DNA of 64,000 nt. It comes from Paramacrobiotus metropolitanus. Its lineage: Eukaryota; Tardigrada; Eutardigrada; Parachela; Macrobiotidae. The stretch is taken from positions 682,001 to 746,000 of the forward strand of contig NW_026570225.1 in assembly GCF_019649055.1 (NCBI RefSeq), written 5' to 3'. Below are positions 46,728 through 58,877 of this stretch, piece by piece; positions within the stretch are counted from its first letter, which is position 1, and the number at the start of each line of letters is the position of its first letter. Below the pieces are notes generated by a model, which saw nothing but the letters and a program-made list of their open reading frames with translations, searched no databases and was not told where the DNA came from. The position numbers and the translations under genes are program-made.

Positions 46728-49700
46728 ATGGACCCCGCTGAACAAGGCGAACGATGGCGTGTGAAGCGGGAACCGACCAGTGGCTCCAGTCAGTCGTCGT
46801 CACTGGCGCACAGTCCGGAATCGAATATGGCCGTGCCACTGGTCAGACGGTCGCCCTCCAAGTACCGGACGATCCTGCCCAGTCCGCTGCCGAATTTCAT
46901 TGTACGAACGAAGGATAAGAAATTCAATGAAGCAATTCCCCTGCCTCCGCGCTGTTCCCGCTTTAATGGAGTAAATTTATGTTGCCAACGTTAAATGCTC
47001 CACTCCGTCTGTGCACACTGGCTTCTTTCATGCTTGGCTGGTTTTCTTTCGTGCTTGCACGCATACTCTCTTAACGGTATCGGGAACTCGACTCGAATAC
47101 TCATTGGTCGTTTTTTTTACAGTACTCTCGATTGCGGCAGCCACTGAGTTCCTCCAGCCATACCACGGCCACATCATCCTCCGAACTCTCGTCCATTCAG
47201 TCCATCGACGATGCAGCATCACCACGGGAAAATACAGCGGACGCCAATGGTAAAACGATTGTTTGTGCAGTGGGAGATTTTGTCGTGAAATTGTGCAACG
47301 CGTGATGCAGGAGACGCAGTGATCGTCGGCAATCGTTCCCGCGACAGCGGATCCAGGATGCAGATCTTTATCCCGATTCGTATGGAAGCCGCGCTGGATG
47401 TGTCCGGGGAACCGGCCACGATGGCGGAAAACATGGACAACGTGGACTCACCCGTTGTTAAAGTGGATGAGCAGCCGGCTTCGGAGCCAGAATCATCCTC
47501 AACTAACGCGCCGCCGCAGTCTCCCACTCCTACCAGGATCTCACTGCGTCCTCGACTGTCCGGACGCGCATCTTATCGCAAGCATACACCAGGCGGTGAT
47601 AACGCGCCAGACAGGCAGCGAAGTAAAAGTCTGACTCATGTTGCAGAATTTGACAGTCCCGAGCTGGGTAAGTGTTGACTTTTCATAGCAGAGCAGTTGT
47701 TTTCTTTTTGCTGCTTGGTGGGCCCCTGAGACCTTTCGGTTCTTGTTTTGGACGCTTATTGTTAGCAAGGCATAAGCTTCCATTTGACGTCGGAATTTAA
47801 TATTTGCTTCACTTTTAAATAGTTTTAATGGCTGCCTGAGTGTCTGAATGCTGTGTTGGTTCTCACAACACTTCGTTATTGAACTGTTCTCGTGTGTAGA
47901 AGAAAAGCCGGCCAAAAAGAAAAAGCATTCTGCAGCCGACCAAGATTCCCGCTTCCAGACTTTCGAAGTGGAAAAAATCCTTCGAAAAAAAGGAGTGAAA
48001 GGAAGGGCTCGATACCTCGTAAAATGGCTGGGCTTTGACGACTTAACATGGGAACCGGAGAAGCATTTTCCCAAGACGAATGAGGCGTTGCGTGTCTTCA
48101 AGCAGCAGTTACTAACGAAAGCTAAAGCCAAAAAGCTTAATTTGTGGGATAAAGGGGCGGAGAGCACGAAACCGGACACTGAAGCCAGTTCATCTCAACC
48201 TGAAAGTGATCCTGTTGTACAAGATGAAGTCATCGCTGAACACCATGGCATTCCGCCGGCACTGGGGGAATACCACAGTAGCTTGAGTTTCTCCAAAAAG
48301 AACAACGCATCATCGTCGCACAGCGGTAAAGCTTGCATCTAATGATTTGGATTCGAATCTGATTGTTTTGCATCGGTTTTGGCTGCAGATGATGGTGTGC
48401 AGTTTATTGTCCCGTGTAATAAAGCCACGTCTCGGAAAAATCTGAGTGCGGTTTTAAAACGCGGAAGGGCTGCTCGTCGCTCACCGGAAATACTGCTCAA
48501 ACCTCGAGGTGATTTTTCAGTTAATTGCTAAGTATCTTACTGCATAGTTTATTCATCTTGATGAACGGCTAGTTGGAGCATCCAAACTACTCCCAAAATT
48601 GCGGGGCACCGTAGTGGTGAATCATAATTCCGATTCCCGACCTGGATGGGCGAAACGCACAGGCGTTCCGGCTGTGCAGAACAAGGAGAGACCGGGAAAG
48701 GTTGCTTCTGTATCTGTGCAGCTGCATCCGCCGCCAGAAGTACCTGCTGATACAGCAGCTGGTGATCTTATAAACGGTAGGAACCCTGTGGTGAGTTGAT
48801 GACAGCTGAATTGCATCAAGGTCTTCCTTTTTGTTTAAGTAGATCAGGAATCCATTGTTCCGGTGACGTTCGAGATGGACCACACGTACTGCAGTGCTCC
48901 TCCGACGGTCCCCACGCTTTCGTCGGCAGAAGCAGGAGTGAACGAGTCTCATACTTCTCCTGAAAAACAAGTGTGAAAATTATAACAGTTATTGCTGCAG
49001 CCAATAGCCCCGTTTTTTGTTTATCAGGACGGTATGGACGCAAAACCACCTTCCCCGGAGCTGCCGGAAGTCCCTCCCGTCTACCATGGACGCATCCGTT
49101 TGTTGTTCGATAAACCGATAAGCGAAGAAGCAAACACACAAGACACTCAGCAAACGGATTCCATTTCTCAAGCCAAAGCCAGTGTGTTGCCTGTGATATG
49201 TGATAAACGCAAACAGTTACCTCCTTCGCCGCCATCCACCAGTTCTGATGAACCTGTTATTGTGGCCATTCGCCCGCCCCCACGTGATGCTGGGCCCTCG
49301 ATCGCATCCATTATGGATTGTGAGGAGGAAGCAGAAGCGCAGGATAAGAATCTACCCCACGGTAAAGCGCTGGAACGCGAAATCCAGAAGCAGATCTCGT
49401 CGGTAGCGGGAACGCGGCCGATACCACGTGCACCACGCCCACCACCGCCCGTCCGGGAACGCGGCCGACAACCGGCTGCTGCTGTTGCGACAACGTCTTT
49501 TGCAACTTGTTTGGCGAAATCCAAACGCGGTCCGTCTTCGCCGGAATCAGCCAGCACGGCGGCACGGTTAACTCGTGATGCCTCCACCAATACGCGTACG
49601 GAATGGGTGCACGCCCGCGAATTGGTCCGCGTAGCTGAGTCCGGGCGATCCGGTTTACAGACGGACTCATTGGTTGTTAATATCAGTGGATTTAAGCCTC

Positions 49701-49876
49701 GCGAATTGGCCATTACCTGCTTAGATGACATCTGTTTTTTGGTTACGTACGCGGATCGAGAACCTGAGTTTGTTGAGTACCAAGAGTGTATCCGGAAGAT
49801 TCCCCATATGGTGGCCGAGTTTTTGTTCCAGAATAAGGTCCACGTTTCGCAGCCAGTGAGATGGACACGCCGATGA
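46728..49876 (+). CDS. Large HP1-like chromodomain protein, 817 aa
   Basis: Eight exons (46728-46970, 47123-47249, 47311-47667, 47900-48325, 48389-48508, 48573-48776, 48843-48970, 49028-49876) close in phase to 818 codons including the stop. Residues 1-245 are disordered, Ser/Pro-rich and basic. A chromodomain occupies about 264-314: FEVEKILRKKGVKGRARYLV, KWLGFDDLTWEPEKHF; the aromatic cage positions Phe/Tyr, Trp and Trp are present, so binding of a methylated histone lysine is expected. A long Pro/Ser/Glu-rich linker follows. The last 70 residues (LAITCLDDICFLVTYADREP, ECIRKIPHMVAEFLFQNKV) match the strand-strand-helix pattern of a chromoshadow domain, the HP1 dimerisation module. HP1 proteins are usually about 200 aa, so this one is four times as long. 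The chromodomain is certain; the shadow domain is probable. Confidence 0.87.
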
Positions 49877-50156
49877 AATGATTCGAACACTTTTCAGGAA
49901 AGATTGTCATTTTATTGTTACTGTTGCTTTGCGTTGCGTGTATGTTGTGGTTCGATTTGGCCGTTCATTGAAGTGTTTGTTGCTTTTCAATTTGCAAAGC
50001 ATTCTATCGACAGAATATGTGTTGTACAGGTCAAATCACGGTTAGCAATTTTTTAATGTTTTTAAGTTGTCCTTCATAACATCCAGTATAAATCGGTATG
50101 AATGTTGCCAAAGTAAATTATCGTTTGTCGTTGTTCTAATTCATCTCCGTGCTAAT

Positions 50157-52019
50157 TTAAGCCAGGCTGACATCTGATCCCGAGTTAGCGATAATCCAGG
50201 GCAGATAGCTGGAGATTCGCGAGTACATTGCGCCAATGGCCACTCCACACGGCGGCATGAAGGAGGCGATGCCGGCCAGATAGTGACCGGAAGTCGTTGG
50301 GTCCAGACAGACCAACGCTGCACCGCTGTCTCCGACGCAGCTTTCTTGGTTTTTCAGGCCGCCTGCACATATGAATTTCCCTAGATCGGTGGATTTTCCC
50401 GTGACGTCGTCCACGTTAAAGCCGCAGTTAGAGCTGGTTAGGCTGGCTTGGCGCACTTGTAAAGCTAGCCATTTGGTGGACGTTGAAAAACCGGGAATAT
50501 GTATACCTGAAACATGAGCAATGTATCGATGTTGGGAAGAATTGGAAAGAGATTGAATGCCGTACCGCCTGCTGTAACGTCCAACTCCTCGGCCGAACCG
50601 GTAATAATGCACTGCTCGTCCACCTCCGGGGCTTTGGCTCGTAAACACAGAGCGCAAGGTAACGGACTGCACAGCGAGGGACGAATGGGACGGGAGAGAA
50701 TCAACAAGGCCAGGTCGTTGTCAGCCAGGACGGGATTGTACTCTGGATGCCGGATGACCTTGCTGACCGTATAAGTATCTGCAGTGCAGTCACTGTCTGA
50801 GGCATCGCCGCTAAGCGTTGTGTCGGCTACGCGGGATGCTGGCAAACCGGAATTACTGGCGTTCTTCGGCAACTTCCTGCTGCTGCACTGGTCTGTACGG
50901 TCACCTAAACGGATGGTCAGTTGACCGGGAAGGAAAATCTTCGTTGTGCCACTACAACACAAACACAAAGTATTGTATAAGAAATTATTTCACTGTGTAA
51001 CCGTAAGTTAAACTGGATGATTTGAACTGTTTGTGCTGTGGTTAATATTAGGCTGAATTTAGAGAGTATTGTCTTGCACACAAAATTTTCCTTTTTTAAA
51101 AAGATACTTTGTCGTTCCAAGAGGACTGGTTACGCAGTGCGCCGAAGTAATAATAGTGGCAGCGCCGATTATTGCTCCTCCACAATTAAATTTGGCAAAC
51201 CGACCGGTCGAGATGCGAACCGTAGCTGTAAGGCGTGCCTATAAGGAATTCGTTATGCTAATGTGCTAACAATTAATACATACATTTAACTGTTCAGTTT
51301 TGTTTCTTTACCTGCCAACAAATCTGGTTCGGCAGCGCTTCATTGCCACTTCGGGATTGCCGAGATCTCGGCATGACCTCGCGTTTACGCAGCATACGTG
51401 GCACTACCTGGCGCGGTCGATTTAAGAAGCTCTGGTTGAAATTTGCCGGGTTCTGTTTTTGTGATGGAGTTAGCGCGGCCAGAAGGATATCGTCCGATAC
51501 CAGTCCTGATGTCTTGGGGAGATTCTCGTGACCCTGCACGGTATCCAACGACACATCGGGGCCGGGTATCACGTCCACATCCATGCCACCGGAACTTTCG
51601 CTACTCCCACTACCGGCATTACTAATACCGCCCTGTCGGACACTTAATATTTCATTTAATTTCGCTGGCTTTTCTGTGGTAGTTTTGCCGGTGGTTGTGG
51701 TGGGTGTCGTGGTGGTAGTGCTCGTTGTCGTAGTTGTCGTTGTAGTCGTTGTCGTGTGCAGTAGGAGTATGCCGTCTGAATTGAACTGCGCTTTTAATCC
51801 GAAGGGATCTTGCCCTTTGGCCTCACACTGCAGTGGCAACGGGCTGATTATGTCAGAACGTTCCTCTGGCCCCGGAACACTGACCAGCGATGGCTGTAAC
51901 TGGATAACCGGGGATGCCGGTGGTGATGCTGATGTGTTGGAAGAAAAATTAGCCGATGGCAGAATGCCGGTTTTGTTGGCCACTAAAACTGAATCGTTTT
52001 CAAAGAAATGCGTGTTCAT
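50157..52019 (-). CDS. Secreted trypsin-like serine protease with a mucin-like N-terminal region
   Basis: Exons 52019-51312, 51238-51108, 50951-50566 and 50506-50157 join in phase (525 codons including the stop); a probable signal exon lies upstream at 52556-52366. The N-terminal region has a Thr tract (11 Thr in a row, then more) and is likely O-glycosylated. The S1 catalytic triad is intact: His in IITSAHC, Asp in ADNDLALL, Ser in CVGDSGAAL. The domain starts RSGNEALPNQICWQARL, aligned with the usual RIVGGxEAxPxxxPWQVxL, so the Ile-Val-Gly-Gly activation start is absent. Glu sits where trypsin has Asp189 (QESCVGDSG). Proteolysis in the extracellular space is likely, but activation and specificity look non-standard. 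The C-terminus SYLPWIIANSGSDVSLA is the normal S1 end helix. Confidence 0.85.
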
Positions 52020-52365
52020 CTTCTAATGCTATTTGTATAACTATGTAGGTGTTGCTGGTATTTTGATGCATTGAAATAATAGTTATCGGTTTAATAATAC
52101 CCCGAGTCCCCGACCGTCATAACGCACATACAATAGTTAAATTTTTAAAATCAGTGTCGCCTACACATGCATGGTACTCCTTGACCTTGGGCTTGTAATG
52201 TATACAAAATTAAATTTTATTGCAACTTAAGTAACAAACGAACTGAATTATGAAACTTAAAATTTAACAACGATGCATACCAAATGTAACAAACCAAAGC
52301 AGTGTAAAATGTGAATTTATGTAGCAGTAAGTTATTCTGGCATGCAATGTGCAGATCATACCTGT

Positions 52366-52556
52366 TGCGTTGTTTCCAGCATTAGCCGTTCCATTGATTT
52401 TCGTCGTTATAGTCGTAGCAAGATTAGTACCTGCAGTTGATGAAATTATTCGCGGAGTACTCATGGCAGTAGATTTTGTCGTTATAGGTGTGCTGGTTGC
52501 ACAGTCACACAAATTTGGTGTAAGGAGAGAAATTGCTAACGAGATTAAAATAATAA
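52366..52556 (-). CDS. Signal-peptide exon, probable first exon of the protease
   Basis: The minus-strand frame has a signal peptide, MLIILISLAISLLTPNLCDC, followed by a Thr/Ser-rich stretch (TPITTKSTAMSTPRIISST) and a GTATGA donor near 52365. It lies immediately upstream of the protease and shares its mucin-like composition. Its donor leaves phase 1, while the next exon needs phase 0, so a small exon between 52020 and 52365 is missing from the model or the junction is different. It could instead be a separate small gene. Confidence 0.5.
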
Positions 52557-52623
52557 GCATTTTTATATAGTTACAAATATTGAGCACACAGTGAGACAAT
52601 AAACATTCAATACGTTTGTCCAC

Positions 52624-53652
52624 TAAGCAGTTTGTATTCCAGGTGAAATTTACTACGTTAATTTTGTATTAAGAAAAGGTTTCGACTGTGACAAATAATG
52701 CAGATTATCGTCTTTATGCATATCATCGCATATGGACAACATCGAAAGCTGATGAATGGACAAGACTCACAGCAAATCGGCGGGGTGGAATGACCTTAAT
52801 TATCTCCTGTACCTGTACGTAGTAGTTAAGCAAGTCACCTCGGGTTCACATGAGCAGTAAGGCGTGAAAATGTGCGGAAAGGACCTTGTTATGATGCTCC
52901 TAGTGGCACAAGTTTTTGTCAACAAATTAGCCATGTACACTAAACCGTCAAATGTGAAGTACATGTACGACGAGTTCAGTATCCCATAAATTACGGTACC
53001 GCACCCATGCAGACGCTACATGTGCCTAGTATATGGATCAAATTTTTCTTTCAGTTGAACATGTTTTTTCACAAACCTTTGTCAAACCATGGGATAAAAT
53101 TTCGTCAAAATTGTCTGTAAAATTCTGTGCTAACAATAGATTTACATCATCATTTACTGTACGTTTGACGGTTTTTAAATGCCACACGTTTACCGGATGC
53201 AGCGAGCAGTGTGCAGTTAACAACAAGTTTGCAAAACCTAGAGTATGTGGCGAACGGATAGCGAAAACGTATACACTTTCTGTCTTATGCAGATAATTAG
53301 TAATGCAGATAATTACCCTCCTAGATGCCTAATGTTCAATAATTGTTGGTTAAAATATTTTAATTTCGCAGTCAAAAAGCCAAACTAATAAATGAGTTGT
53401 ACATAACATCAGTTTTGAGTTACCATCACCAGCGTTCGAGAACTTCAGCTGCATGTAGCGTTAAAAGCATCTGTGTCAAAATTCTGAAAAAATTCGTTAA
53501 CATACCTTGTTTAATTATGATTTTTTATCATGACAAACAGATTCGTTACTTTAAAACAGTCTGCACTGCGACAGAGAACGTGATAACAGAAAATTAAAAA
53601 GAATCTACTTTTGAACTACGAGTCTTACTAATGCTAGTGTATATACTCGTAT
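52624..53652. other. Intergenic region between the LRR gene and the protease
   Basis: About 1 kb of AT-rich DNA. The short frames at 53033-53296 and 53397-53597 are unsupported. Both flanking genes run on the minus strand, so this is the 3' side of the LRR gene and the promoter side of the protease gene. Confidence 0.4.
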
Positions 53653-56518
53653 CTAATCGTAAGACATTATGCCGGTACCGGCTAATAGAACGCCCAAGAA
53701 AAAAACAATGATGCCACCGCTGCTCTTCACGAGAACACCCGAATCAGCCACCATTGTTAAGTTGCCGACTGCGCCCGTTGAATTCCACATAACCGTACTG
53801 TTATCCACACTGACGTCAAAAAGCGGACTTAATGTACTAGTAGTGGTAGTTGTGCAGGCATCAATCATGACTAACGCACGGTCCAACGGTACCCCCTTCA
53901 GCCCATCGGGTGTTTCGCACAACGGACACGTAGCATTGCCGGTTCCGGTACAAACAATTTGATGTCCCTTTTCCTGGGTCAACCAGCGGATCAGCGGGAG
54001 CGCCGCACAATCACACTGCCACGGGTTGAGGTTTAGTCGCAATGCTCCCAGTGCCTGGGAATTCGTAAAGGCCATGAGCACACTTTCCGGAAAAACGGAT
54101 ATACGATTGTTGCGAAAACTAATGGCTTGGATTTTGGAAAGATTTTGCACACTCAACGGGATGGCGGTCAGCTGACTGGATCCCAGCTTTAGATTAATCA
54201 GGTCTTTGGTCTGACTGAAGAATTCGTCGCTCAGTTTACCTAATTTATTTCGCGACAGATCCAGGTTTTGCAAAACGTTGGGATACGCAAAGAAATCATC
54301 GGGTATTTGACCTGCAGTTATAAATTTATTACCATATTATGCATGTTTTTGCATACTTGTGGTGTATATACAGTAGGTAAAGTCTTCAATTAGTTCAATA
54401 TATTATACTTTGTGCCATAATTCTATTACGAGTACAGCAAACTACAGTGTGCACACACGATTACACATGGACTAACATGCAGTACAAGTTTATAGTAACA
54501 CTGAAATTCGCTATTACCTACAATTATCTCATATATGTAACACAGGCTAGAATTTAGAAACAGATATACTTCTGTTGAAAGATAGATGATACTGGTCAAC
54601 TGCATGAGCCCTTATATTATGAACTTACTTTGTACATAATACATCACGCTGCCATTACAAAGATATCGGTATGTGCGTAAAATCATTAATAACCATCCTC
54701 ATCATTCGTGCGTAATATCTATATAAGTTACGAAGCCACCTTAGTAATTATTTGTAATCAATTTTGAACCTAATTACTGAGTGTATAAGTATATTGCTTC
54801 GGCCTATAAAGCGTACAAGTCAAAAATGTGGAAGTTTGAGTTACCTTTAATTGTTCCTGCCATGCTTAAATTTTTCAACTTTGAAAACGGGGCGAACATC
54901 TTGGGCCGAAGTTTAATTTGCGGATTAGCACTAATATCCAGGGTGTTCAAATCCGCTGCAAGCGGGCCAAATGTTTCCAGGCTGAACGAAGACAGACTGG
55001 TGTTGCTGATGTCAAGAAATGAAACATTGGCGTTCGAGAAAACTCCCGGCAATAGTGCTCCAGCACGGATTCCAGTGAGATGCAAATACTGCAGTGATAA
55101 TCCACTAAAAGTGCCGGAGTCAATGGTTTTGATAGGATTGTTGGATAATTTGACCGCTTGCAGTGCCTTATTCAGCGAAAAATCACTGGCCCCGAGATGT
55201 TTGATATTATTATCCGAAAGGTCAAGCTCCCGCAGTTGCGGTGAGCCTTCACCCATGGCCGCCCACGGCATCGACTCCGAACTGGTGTTAACTAGCCGCA
55301 AGGCCTTCAAATTCGGCATATCGGCGAAAATTGTGCTGGGCAGCGGTTCCCGGTTGACGTTAACGGGAAAACCGGCAAAACGGTCGCCCAAAGGATTGAA
55401 GCTTAAATCCAGTACTTCCAGATTTTCTAACGGGTAAGCCATGCGAGGCACCATCTCACGGATGTGATTGTGCGACATTGTCCAGACTCGTAAGGCCTTT
55501 GCATACTTAAACTGGCCCGTGAACATTGGTTCAATATTGTTGTAATCCAAGTGGAGGTGGGTTAGTTGGACTGCAGGTGGCACTTTGGGCCCACCGAAAT
55601 TCTGTTCCACGACATAGCGCAGTTGGTTATGCGTGAGATTCAACACCTATAATACCAATAACCCGCTAAAATCAAATGCATTTATGCGCATTGCGCACAA
55701 TCTTGATCTGTTCGGCTACAGTCAGTTTGCAGTGAAATATGCCTACGCAGATAGGCACAAATTAAATTGCTCAGAATGTATACTTTCAAGCGCACAAGCA
55801 TGATTGAATACAATTTAATTTCTGATACCGTATGATCTGCGCTATTTGTGAGATCATAATCTTACACGGCCGCACATATTAAAATTGAAAATTAGCGTAG
55901 TATACGTATATTACTGTTTGTACGGCATAGCCGCAGGTGACAATGGAGACTATCGAACGAACTTGAAATTTTCTAGGCGAAAATAAGGAGTCGACATAAA
56001 GCCATAATTATACAAACTCAACAAATATTTTTTTTTCGCGGAAAGAAGTTTCGGTAGAATACACAATAATTCGTACACAAGACTTTATTGCTAGTGTAGC
56101 CAAATAACATGAAAAACAATGTCGGATTCATGATATGATTTTTATCAGTGCAAATGCTTACCTCTAGAGTGCGGTGCACATGGCGGAACGGTGATTCTCC
56201 AATGTGCTCTAGCTTGGAAAAAGATAGGTGGATCTCTTTGAGACCCTTTCCCGCAAACATTTCCGGTTCGAGGAGAAAAGTATTGTGATTATTCCAGGAG
56301 CCAGAGACTACCAGTACCTCCGTATCGCTATCGATTGACTGGATGTCCAATGAATTCGGTATATGAATACCTCCTTTCTCACATCGAACCTGTTTCCGGC
56401 GTATCGCATCAGTGTAGCATCGGCACTCAGCCGGACAGTACAGAGCCAGAGCGGTCTTCAAACCAAGGAAAACGACCACATTTAGCGCTACCATCGTTCC
56501 CAGCCAAGACTCGTTCAT
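53653..56518 (-). CDS. Leucine-rich-repeat type I membrane protein, 605 aa
   Basis: Three exons (56518-56162, 55646-54845, 54311-53653) close in phase to 606 codons including the stop. The start at MNESWLGTM was chosen because it begins a good signal peptide (MVALNVVVFLGLKTALA). CPAECRCY is an N-terminal LRR cap. About a dozen leucine-rich repeats follow, e.g. LTHLHLDYNNIEPM, LEVLDLSFNPLGD, LRELDLSDNNIKHLG and LQNLDLSRNKLGKLS, then the C-terminal cap NPWQCDCAALPLIRWL with four cysteines. After a Thr/Ser stalk with N-glycosylation sites, the protein ends in a hydrophobic segment (GGIIVFFLGVLLAGTGIM) and only three residues (SYD). With almost no cytoplasmic tail it may be a GPI-anchored or co-receptor-type surface protein. 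The ligand is unknown. Confidence 0.88.
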
Positions 56519-57239
56519 GATTGCTAATCGGGGGAAGGAATTAATTTTAGATTCGATGGAATACACGGGTGGGTGACCTTAAGTTAGCACGAAGTTGTCA
56601 CCAAAAAGTATCTAACTGAAAATACAGGAAGTCTTTGTAATGATATCAATGTTAGCACGGCTGTTGATTGCAACGTTCTTTTTTAACTTTTAAACAGATA
56701 GCTGGTGGCAAAAAAACAGGAATTGATGCTTTGTAAGTAAACCGTTCCGCCGTTCTGGTGAATGCAACAGGGTAACACGACCTATTACCGCATCACTCAC
56801 ATATATCTATATAAACTTATTTTATTGGTGATGGCCGTCCAGCACGGAGCGACGATTGTTATACGGAAACAGATAGAAAGATCAAAAGCACAATATCATA
56901 TTAAAATACAAAAATGTTTGTGTGCAGATCAATCGCTGTTGCGACACAGGTACAATGACATGAAACGAAGCCGCTTCGATTAGTTGCAAATTGTACATAA
57001 TGCAAACTGATTTACAGTAATCTAGCGGAATCTCCATATATATAGCGAAGGAATGTACGGACTTAACCATATCCTATACAGCAATTACCACCTTCCCTGA
57101 TTTGAACTTTGGATGGATCATTCTTTTGCGCCTGTCCGCAAGCTGTTTAATTTTTTTCGTCGTAATACAAATTCCCGAAAAACTGAGTGGCAGTAACAAA
57201 TAAATTAAAGTAACAAAAAGACACCCACTTCACTGCAAA
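56519..57239. other. Intergenic region upstream of the LRR gene
   Basis: No supported gene. It separates the LRR gene start from the 3' end of the next minus-strand gene; the promoter of the LRR gene should lie at its left edge. Confidence 0.4.
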
Positions 57240-58288
57240 TTAAGGACAAGTAACCGTCACGGTGACTGTATTTGTGCTGAGTCGACCACAGACATCCCGC
57301 ACTTGCACGACAACACTATACGGTCCCGCGATAAGCGGCATGTTGACAACCAGTTGACCGGTGGCCGCGTTTATCGTCATTTGACTGAAAAAAGGCAAAA
57401 TAAGATAAGACATGAAATACTCCTGCAACGTGTTTCGATTACACACCGAAATCTAATACCAAAAATAAGATCAGAAAAAGTTTACATTTATAATGACAGA
57501 TAATGCGCGCAGGCTGCTATCTCTAGCACTCGTATCGTAGGTATTATACGAGTAATATTGCACTTCACACAGTCGTACAGACTGAATGCAGTAATTTTAT
57601 TCCGAAATTTAGTATAATTGGCAGACCCTTTTACTCTTTCTTTTATACCGCCTGTATATAGATATAAGCTTGGTTGGTAAATCTTAACAATTGCCAGCAT
57701 ACCGCAAGCAGGGTTACGAGGCGTTTTTCTCACGATGAGTAACAGCATTATAGTACCATACAGTACTGTCATGATCATGATTTCAATTACGTATAAATTA
57801 TATGTTTCTCACCTGGCACCGACAATCGACCAACTCAACGGTGCAATCCCACCAGTGGCGGTCACCGTTCCCACCGGTGTATCTGGTGCAATTGCACTGA
57901 AGATCGTGCTGCATCCGCTGAGCGGGAAGGCAAACGGCCCGTTAATCGTTGGACCTTGGGAGTTGGTGCAGGGATCGTTGGTGTTTGTGCCGGTTACCGT
58001 GCCCGTGATAGTGTTGGCCGACACCACGCTGTTGACTAATCCGGATGGTGCACCAACAATAACCGTCGGTGGCGTAGACGAGCCCAGCGGGGTGCCGATT
58101 AGCGTGTTAGATGCCGTTGCCACACCGGTCCCCGTCCCGGAAATAGGCGTGCCCACAATAACGTTGCTGCCGGCCGGGACCGAGGTCAAGCCGTATACGC
58201 CGCTGGATGCCGATGGTAGCATGTTGTACGAGTTGTACGACCCTATAAATAGATTTCTTCGCATAATCAGTCTCCCAAAATTTATCAC
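57240..58288 (-). CDS. Valine-turn-repeat protein with an Ig/cadherin-like C-terminal domain (5' end uncertain)
   Basis: Two exons (58288 or nearby down to 57813, then 57384-57240) join in phase 2 and end at TAA. The first part carries GSNVIVGTPISGTGTG and related units (NTLIGTPLGSSTPP, TVIVGAPSGLV), the same repeat as in the neighbouring Gly-rich gene. It is followed by about 100 residues of a beta-sandwich repeat: FAFPLSGCSTIFSAIAPDTP, GTVTATGGIAPLSWSIVGAS, QMTINAATGQLVV, AGPYSVVVQVRDVCGRLSTN. This pattern is like cadherin-type or bacterial He_PIG domains. The ATG at MRRNLFIGSY is in frame, but an acceptor (CTATTTATAG) right after it suggests an upstream signal exon, which I could not place. 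It is probably an extracellular structural protein. Confidence 0.65.
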
Positions 58289-58869
58289 ATGCTGAAATCA
58301 TGGTTTTAGCTGTTGCTATTGCACTCTGCATTCTGCGTATACAGAAGTATAGTTCCTTATGTCATCGACAATATACTGAAGTTTTTTCGACTGTTTATTT
58401 ATTATTTATTAGTTTTCATTACGTCGTTATCGTGCGACATAATCAGTACGGCGACTAACTACTAAAACGGGTTCCGGAAGTAATATTCCATCATTCTTAA
58501 TGCATGATTGCCGTGAATGTTAATTTACAGTATTTCTCCGACTGCATAACAGCGTAAGTATACTGATTATAAATCAATGGTTTGCATTTTTGTGTCAATT
58601 TGCTAGATTAGCCATGCGATATTCACATTTGCCATCGTTTTTTCTTGACCTTTCCACATGTACTCGAAACAAACGGAAACGAATGGGGTTTTCGCAATTT
58701 ATTAGAAAGCAGTTTGACCATTAAAATGTTAAAACGAAAGCATCGTGATAAAATGTCTAAAGTTATTTAATACATATGTACACATTTGTACACAAAACTG
58801 AAGAACTGATATTTGTGACAGTTTACATCAAATGAGGAAAACAGACGGTTCAGTGTTATCCAGAAACAA
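58289..58869. other. Short spacer between two related minus-strand genes
   Basis: A first exon of the valine-turn-repeat gene is expected here but not identified; MQSAIATAKTMISAC (58331, -) is a weak candidate without a fitting donor. Confidence 0.35.
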
Positions 58870-58870
58870 G

Positions 58871-58876
58871 TTTATT
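58871..58876 (-). terminator. Poly(A) signal one base after the stop of the Gly/Leu-rich gene
   Basis: The reverse strand reads AATAAA beginning one base downstream of the stop codon at 58880-58878, so the 3' UTR may be extremely short. Confidence 0.5.
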
Positions 58877-58877
58877 G

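Noticed and set aside
47541-48179. 212-residue minus-strand frame opposite the chromodomain exon
   Set aside because: The plus strand there encodes a clear chromodomain with correct splice sites; the antisense frame is a codon shadow.
51583-52026. 147-residue plus-strand frame rich in Val
   Set aside because: It is the antisense of the Thr tract of the protease (ACN codons read as valine-type codons in reverse).
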